Part shown: positions 13,142 to 17,241 of the stretch, piece after piece | How positions within the stretch are numbered: the stretch's first letter is position 1 | How the letters are laid out: each line of letters opens with the position of its first letter | Assembly: GCA_018819175.1 (NCBI GenBank) | Contig: JAHJQQ010000016.1 | Span: 1 to 17,241, forward strand | DNA length: 17,241 nt | Reading direction: 5' to 3' | DNA from: Gammaproteobacteria bacterium | GTDB taxonomy: Bacteria > Pseudomonadota > Gammaproteobacteria > Thiohalobacterales > Thiohalobacteraceae | The notes under the pieces: generated by a model | Databases searched by the model: none | Told to the model about the DNA's origin: nothing | The model's input: the letters and a program-made list of their open reading frames with translations, nothing else | Translations under genes and position numbers: made by a program

Positions 13142-13459
13142 ATGAGTGACATCCTGCAACAGCTGGCGGAAACCCTGGAGGCGCGCAAAGGCGCCGATCC
13201 GGACAGCTCATATGTCGCCAAGCTCTACAGCAAGGGTCTGGATGCCATTCTGAAGAAGGTCGGCGAAGAGGCCACCGAAACCATTCTGGCGGCCAAAGAG
13301 GGTAATCCGGAACACCTGATTTACGAAACCGCCGATCTGTGGTTTCACACCCTGGTGATGTTGGCACAGCAGGGTCTGGGACCGGACGCGGTATTGCAGG
13401 AATTGAGTCGTCGTGTTGGCCTGTCTGGGCTGGATGAAAAAGCGGCACGCAAATCCTGA
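13142..13459 (+). CDS. hisE: Phosphoribosyl-ATP pyrophosphohydrolase
   Basis: The 105-residue all-alpha MazG-like protein hydrolyses PR-ATP to PR-AMP and pyrophosphate, the step before HisI. The metal-binding pattern is clear: GEEATE (41-46) and E62-x2-D65 in YETADLWFH. It starts MSDILQQLAETLEARK. ATG 13142 is preferred over the TTG immediately upstream, with GAG about 5 bases before it. It lies 30 bases after hisI and 48 before tatA, in the commonly seen hisI-hisE-tatABC order. Confidence 0.96.
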   Translation: MSDILQQLAETLEARKGADPDSSYVAKLYSKGLDAILKKVGEEATETILAAKEGNPEHLIYETADLWFHTLVMLAQQGLGPDAVLQELSRRVGLSGLDEKAARKS

Positions 13460-13507
13460 TTGAACGATTGAACGTTACACGCGCCGCATCTGCGGCTGGA
13501 GGAAGGT

Positions 13508-13741
13508 ATGGGTTTAGGTGGAATCAGTATCTGGCAGCTGTTGATCGTCCTGGCCATTGTCCTGGTGCTGTTCGGCGGCAAGCGTCTTAAATCGCTCGGT
13601 GGCGATCTCGGTTCGGCCATCAAGGGTTTCAAGTCGTCCATGAAGGAAGGTGAGCAGGGTGAGACCCAGGGTCAGGTCAATCAGCAGGGTGGCCGCACGC
13701 TCGATGGCGAAGTGACTTCCAAGGAAAAGGATAAGGTTTGA
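13508..13741 (+). CDS. tatA: Twin-arginine translocase subunit TatA
   Basis: The protein has 77 residues. A short N-terminal helix (WQLLIVLAIVLVLFGGKRL, about 9-27) with the FGGKRL hinge is followed by an amphipathic helix (GGDLGSAIKGFKSSMKEG) and a polar tail, the TatA plan. TatA oligomerises to form the export pathway for folded proteins at the inner membrane. A very strong GGAGGAAGG Shine-Dalgarno precedes the ATG, in keeping with the need for many copies. The two downstream genes complete TatABC. Confidence 0.96.
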   Translation: MGLGGISIWQLLIVLAIVLVLFGGKRLKSLGGDLGSAIKGFKSSMKEGEQGETQGQVNQQGGRTLDGEVTSKEKDKV

Positions 13742-13843
13742 GTGCAGGCACTAGGGCCGAGGGTCTAGGAATGTGAATTTGATGTCTCTACATCCCGTAT
13801 CGACTCCCTCGTTCCTCGCCCCTCATTCCTGGTTCATTAATTT

Positions 13844-14206
13844 ATGTTCGACATCGGCTTCTCCGAATTAGCGCTGATCATGGTTGTCGCACTGATCGTG
13901 GTCGGACCGGAACGTCTGCCACGCTTGGTGCGTACCGCCGGTCTGTACCTGGGTCGCGCGCGCCGCGCGGTGGCAGCGATCAAGGCCGATGTGCAACGCG
14001 AACTGGCGGCGGAAGAGCTCAAACAAACACTCAAGGAGCAGGCGCAATCCATTGGCCTGCATGAAATCATCGAGGAAACGCAGGAGGCGGCGACTGCCGC
14101 AGAGCAACTCTTGAAGCCGGACCAACCGGCTGCCTCAACCACGTCCACTGCATTGCCGGACAAGAAGTCCACGTCCACGCCAGGTTCCCAGCATGGCGGC
14201 AACTGA
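13844..14206 (+). CDS. tatB: Twin-arginine translocase subunit TatB
   Basis: The protein has 120 residues and begins MFDIGFSELALIMVVALIVVG, the classic TatB start with Glu 8, then PERLPRLVRTAG and a long charged amphipathic region ending in a Ser/Thr/Pro-rich tail. TatB works with TatC in recognising twin-arginine signal peptides. The 102-base gap from tatA contains CT-rich sequence and two CTAG sites. No Shine-Dalgarno is apparent before the ATG, only AT-rich TTCATTAATTT. Its end overlaps tatC by 14 bases. Confidence 0.95.
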   Translation: MFDIGFSELALIMVVALIVVGPERLPRLVRTAGLYLGRARRAVAAIKADVQRELAAEELKQTLKEQAQSIGLHEIIEETQEAATAAEQLLKPDQPAASTTSTALPDKKSTSTPGSQHGGN

Positions 14207-15050
14207 CCCGCACGACGATCCGATCGGCGAAACAGAGCAGCCCTTTCTGTCGCATCTGATGGAAGTGCGTGATCGCTTGATGCGCATGCTGGCGGCGATT
14301 CTGGTTGTCTTCCTGGCGCTGACACCGTTTGCCAACAAACTCTACACCCTGCTCGCTGATCCCTTGATGCGGCATATGCCGGAAAACAGTTCGATGATTG
14401 CCATCGAGGTGGCGTCACCGTTTTTGATCCCGTTCAAACTGGCGTTGGTGTTGGCCATTTTCATTTGCGTACCCTACCTGCTGTATCAGATCTGGGGTTT
14501 CATCGCGCCGGGGCTGTACCGGCATGAGCGACGTCTGGCCATACCGGTGCTGGTGTCGAGCACGATCCTGTTTTATCTGGGCGGTCTGTTTGCCTATTAC
14601 GTGGTGTTTCCCCTGGTGTTCGCGTTTCTGACTGCCAGTGCGCCGGAAGGCGTGGCGGTTATGACCGACATCGGCAAGTATCTCGATTTCGTATTGACGC
14701 TGTTCTTCGCCTTCGGTGCCGCCTTCGAAGTGCCCGTCGTGACTTTTGTGCTGGTGTGGCTGGGGGTGGTAACGCCCGATGCCTTGGTGCAGAAGCGCCC
14801 TTATGTGATTGTGGGCGCCTTTGTGCTGGGGATGCTGCTGACGCCGCCAGATGTGATTTCGCAGACCCTGTTGGCTATACCCATGTGGATGTTGTTCGAG
14901 CTGGGTATCTTTATGGCCAGGCATTTCATACCCCGAAAAGAAAACAGTGCTGATGCGGCCGGGCATGGCGAATACGAGCCGCCCAGTTCAGAAGAGATGG
15001 ATGCCGAGCTTGATCGCATCGAGGCACAGGAACAGAAAGATAAGACCTGA
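14193..15050 (+). CDS. tatC: Twin-arginine translocase subunit TatC
   Basis: The 285-residue protein has six membrane helices and contains the main signal-peptide binding site. Motifs include FLSHLMEVRDRL (18-29), the cytoplasmic loop YQIWGFIAPGLYRHERR (98-114), the buried FAFGAAFEVPV with Glu 179, and LTPPDVISQ (216-224). After the last helix there is a long acidic cytoplasmic tail (about residues 245-285), longer than in E. coli. The ATG lies inside tatB, so translation is probably coupled. The stop is followed immediately by a palindrome. Confidence 0.97.
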   Translation: MAATDPHDDPIGETEQPFLSHLMEVRDRLMRMLAAILVVFLALTPFANKLYTLLADPLMRHMPENSSMIAIEVASPFLIPFKLALVLAIFICVPYLLYQIWGFIAPGLYRHERRLAIPVLVSSTILFYLGGLFAYYVVFPLVFAFLTASAPEGVAVMTDIGKYLDFVLTLFFAFGAAFEVPVVTFVLVWLGVVTPDALVQKRPYVIVGAFVLGMLLTPPDVISQTLLAIPMWMLFELGIFMARHFIPRKENSADAAGHGEYEPPSSEEMDAELDRIEAQEQKDKT

Positions 15051-15070
15051 GGAACTGCTATAGCAGTTCC
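15051..15070. repeat. Perfect 20-bp palindrome directly after tatC
   Basis: GGAACTGCTA and TAGCAGTTCC are exact reverse complements with no spacer, beginning one base after the tatC stop. No T tract follows, so termination is uncertain. It could be a 3' end structure of the tat mRNA or a protein-binding site. Confidence 0.7.
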
Positions 15071-15100
15071 ATTAGTATCATTTGCATCAGTAAGCAGCCG

Positions 15101-15124
15101 TCATTCCGGCGAATGCCGGAATCC
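15101..15124. repeat. Short hairpin repeat of the CATTCCGGC type
   Basis: ATTCCGGC (15103-15110) pairs with GCCGGAAT (15115-15122) around GAAT. It resembles the GTCATTCC...GGAATCC hairpins that are dispersed in many proteobacterial genomes, which is recall rather than a search result. It lies 20 bases before the next gene's start. Confidence 0.6.
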
Positions 15125-15143
15125 ATTACCCGAGGTCCGCAAC

Positions 15144-16973
15144 ATGAATGTCATGCGCGTACTTCTCTTGCTCCTGCTGCTCAGCGGCGTCAGCCACGGC
15201 GCCGAAATACCGCTTGCCAATCAGCTTGCCGCCAATGCCTCGCCCTATCTCGCCATGCACGCCGACGATCCGGTGCAATGGCAGCTCTGGAATCAGCAGG
15301 CCGCTGATCGCGCGAAGCGGGAAAACAAACTCCTGTTCGTTTCCAGTGGCTATTTCAGCTGCCATTGGTGTCATGTCATGCAACGGGAGAGTTTTCAAAA
15401 CGCACGCATTGCTGAAATCCTCAATCGTGATTTCATTCCCATCAAGATCGATAAGCAAATGCTGCCGGCGGTGGATACAGGGCTGATGGACTTCACACAG
15501 CGGACCCGCGGTCAGGGCGGTTGGCCGTTGAATGTCTTCGTCATACCGGAGGGTTACCCATTGCTGGGCAGCCTGTATCTGCCGGCAGAGGAATTCGAAC
15601 AGCTATTGAAGAGACTAGGTGAGCAGTGGACAGCTAACCAGCCATCCTTGACGGCCATGGCGCGCGATGTGGCGCAGACATCACTTTCAGCAGAGACGCT
15701 ACCGGACAATAATCTCGACACCGATGTTGCTGCAGCATCGGCTGCGTTATGGACAAGCCTCCGGCGCGATGCCTTGCAGCATGCCGACGAACTGCAGGGG
15801 GGCTTCGGTGCGCAGGCGAAATTCCCCATGGCCCCGCAGCTGCTGATGTTGTTGCAGGCGTATGAGCGCGACACTGATCCGGCGCTGGGTGAATTTCTGC
15901 GCCTGACCTTGCAGCAGATGGCTGATCGAGGCTTGCAGGATCAGCTCGGCGGTGGATTCTTTCGCTACACCACGGATCCGGATTGGCAGACGCCGCATTT
16001 TGAAAAAATGCTCTACGACAATGCCTTGCTGGCGCGGGTCTATTTGCAGGCGGCACAGGCGCTGGATGCGCCAGAGTTCCTGATAGTTGCAGGCCGCACG
16101 CTGGATTTTGTGCTCGACAACCTGTCCGCGCCGAATGGTGGCTATTACGCGGCACTTTCGGCCGTAGACGCCGCAGGCGTGGAGGGCGGCGATTATTTAT
16201 GGCAACGCGCCGAGGTTGAAGCGCTGGCGGGCCAACATTGGCCGCTGTTGAAGCGTTACTGGGGATTGGATCGTGCCGCATCCTTTGAAGGTGGTTATCT
16301 CCTCTTGCCAACAGTTGCGATTGCGCAGCTCGCATCGGAGTTTGATCTGCCGATTGGCGAAGTCGATGCGGCAGTGGCATCTGTCCGTACGCGATTGTTG
16401 CAACGTCGTGCCCAGCGGCGAGCGCCGATAGATACACAGGTGCTGGCCGGCTGGAATGGTTTGCTGCTCTGGGCATTGGCGGATGCCGTGGAGGTTTTAG
16501 AGGCAGGAAAAACACAGGGACGTTATGGGCGTGCCGCTCAGGCGCTGCACACAGTGCTTACAGAGCGGTTTCTTGTGGAGGGTGAGTTGGTGCGCGCGCG
16601 CCGCGGCACAAAGGTCGAAAGTGCCGGCACACTCGAAGACTATGCCTATGTGACGAAGGGTTTACTGCGCTGGCGGGCGGTGTCGGGAAATACGGGCGAT
16701 GCGTCTCGGCTGCGGAACTTAGTCGAGCAGGCCTGGCAGCGGTTTTTCACGGCAGGCCGCTGGCGTCTGGGTGAAGAGGCGTTGCTGCGGTGGGGGCAGG
16801 GTGATGTTGTTATCGCCGATGGCGCTATGCCATCATCGCCAGCGTTGCTCTTGGGCGTTTCGCGGCAGCTTGAGGTGCGTGCTGAACAGACGGATAAGGT
16901 ATTGCGTGCCGCATTGCCCTTGGTGCGGAAAAACCCATTCGGGTATGCCAGTTATGTTGCGTTGTATCCTTGA
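15144..16973 (+). CDS. Exported thioredoxin-domain protein, DUF255/YyaL (SSP411-like) family
   Basis: The 609-residue protein has a clear Sec signal peptide (MNVMRVLLLLLLLSGVSHGA, cleavage near residue 20), so it should act in the periplasm. A thioredoxin-like domain comes first: SPYLAMHADDPVQW (33-46), the CxxC-type site SCHWCH (C73, C76), and GQGGWPLNVFV (123-133). An (alpha/alpha)6-barrel-like region then follows, with GGGFFRYTTDPDWQTPHFEK and MLYDNALLARVY. Most relatives I know lack a signal peptide and carry K(V/I)DREERPDVD after the CxxC; here the stretch is KIDKQMLPAVD. GAGG lies nine bases before the ATG at 15144. The substrate is unknown. Redox activity and a sugar-binding second domain are inferences from fold. 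Confidence 0.9.
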   Translation: MNVMRVLLLLLLLSGVSHGAEIPLANQLAANASPYLAMHADDPVQWQLWNQQAADRAKRENKLLFVSSGYFSCHWCHVMQRESFQNARIAEILNRDFIPIKIDKQMLPAVDTGLMDFTQRTRGQGGWPLNVFVIPEGYPLLGSLYLPAEEFEQLLKRLGEQWTANQPSLTAMARDVAQTSLSAETLPDNNLDTDVAAASAALWTSLRRDALQHADELQGGFGAQAKFPMAPQLLMLLQAYERDTDPALGEFLRLTLQQMADRGLQDQLGGGFFRYTTDPDWQTPHFEKMLYDNALLARVYLQAAQALDAPEFLIVAGRTLDFVLDNLSAPNGGYYAALSAVDAAGVEGGDYLWQRAEVEALAGQHWPLLKRYWGLDRAASFEGGYLLLPTVAIAQLASEFDLPIGEVDAAVASVRTRLLQRRAQRRAPIDTQVLAGWNGLLLWALADAVEVLEAGKTQGRYGRAAQALHTVLTERFLVEGELVRARRGTKVESAGTLEDYAYVTKGLLRWRAVSGNTGDASRLRNLVEQAWQRFFTAGRWRLGEEALLRWGQGDVVIADGAMPSSPALLLGVSRQLEVRAEQTDKVLRAALPLVRKNPFGYASYVALYP

Positions 16974-16976
16974 TCT

Positions 16977-17063
16977 GTCGGGTGCGCGGCTTACGCCGCT
17001 GAATCCGACCTACTATGCTGCCCTGAACCTGTAGGTCGGATTCAGGCCGAAGGCCGCGTCCGA
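16977..17063. repeat. REP-like palindromic repeat, copy 2
   Basis: The inner arms CTGAATCCGACCTAC (16999-17013) and GTAGGTCGGATTCAG (17031-17045) are identical to those of the copy at 12576-12661. The outer parts (GTCGG...GCGCGGC and GGCCGCGTCCGAC) are more diverged on the left, and the loop differs. It begins 3 bases after the stop of the DUF255 gene and may help end or protect that mRNA. Confidence 0.85.
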
Positions 17064-17096
17064 CATCTTGAATGCTTATCGTCATAACCAACCTAG

Positions 17097-17241
17097 GGAG
17101 CCTCTGATTAATTTGATCAAGCGAGCAGATGCAAGGCGCAGACGGGCGACTCGAAGCGAAGCGGAGAGAACGGCGCCAGCCGGCCCGAAGGGCGAGGTGC
17201 GCAGCACCGAGTAAAAAACGGAGTTTACACAGCGTAAATGA
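17097..17241. mobile_element. Possible end of an insertion sequence or related non-autonomous repeat (cut by window edge)
   Basis: A CTAG at 17093-17096 is directly followed by GGAGCCTCTGATTAATTTGA, which looks to me like the terminal inverted repeat of an IS5-type element with a CTAG target. The next 120 bases (AAGGCGCAGACGGGCGACT..., then CGGAGTTTACAC near 17219) read like a dispersed repeat and contain no transposase frame. The other end is outside the window, so identity and boundaries are guesses. Confidence 0.35.

Noticed and set aside
15634..16515. 293-codon minus-strand open frame opposite the DUF255 gene
   Set aside because: Its composition is rich in Pro, Arg and Ala with no domain, typical of a GC-rich antisense frame.

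Overview
This window is a chromosomal stretch of a GC-rich, respiring gammaproteobacterium. The best fit is a Chromatiales-like or related sulfur-oxidising lineage. That placement is inferred from gene content and order: a DsrE-like sulfur-relay protein, an Fnr/Anr regulator beside a cbb3 oxidase operon, and a his cluster running into tatABC. It does not rest on a database match. Almost all of the window is recognisable core metabolism and respiration. I found no defence island, prophage, CRISPR array, rRNA or tRNA.

Layout. (1) Positions 1-274 hold the C-terminal end of a DsrE/DsrF-like protein on +, closed by a strong terminator. (2) Positions 275-663 are non-coding or unassigned. They contain a second terminator facing the other way, which implies an unannotated minus-strand transcript, and a nest of inverted repeats in front of pip. 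(3) Positions 664-2060 hold pip and dtd, overlapping by 4 bases, on +. (4) Positions 2141-7520 on - hold a cbb3 cytochrome oxidase cluster read in the order ccoN-ccoO-ccoQ-ccoP-ccoG-fixH-small membrane protein; ccoQ is a 58-residue gene. (5) Positions 7583-9160 on - hold ompW and an Fnr-type oxygen sensor, with FNR-like sites upstream of both. (6) Positions 9476-13459 on + hold hisB-hisH-hisA-hisF-hisI-hisE. A 288-bp element with 27-bp terminal inverted repeats fills the hisF-hisI gap. (7) Positions 13508-15050 on + hold tatA-tatB-tatC. (8) Positions 15144-16973 on + encode an exported thioredoxin-domain (DUF255/YyaL-like) protein. (9) Positions 16974-17241 hold a second copy of a palindromic repeat and what may be the end of an insertion element.

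How the parts work together. Fnr, with its four cluster cysteines intact, probably senses oxygen and controls itself, ompW and perhaps the high-affinity cbb3 oxidase. CcoG and FixH support copper delivery and assembly of that oxidase. The his genes cover the middle of histidine biosynthesis (IGP synthase HisHF, plus HisA, HisB, HisI and HisE). TatABC exports folded proteins.

The least explained features are the minus-strand unit at 363-604, the 82-residue membrane protein at the end of the cco cluster, the terminator immediately before the ccoN ribosome binding site, and the inverted-repeat element between hisF and hisI. I do not see convincing evidence for a wholly new multi-gene system.
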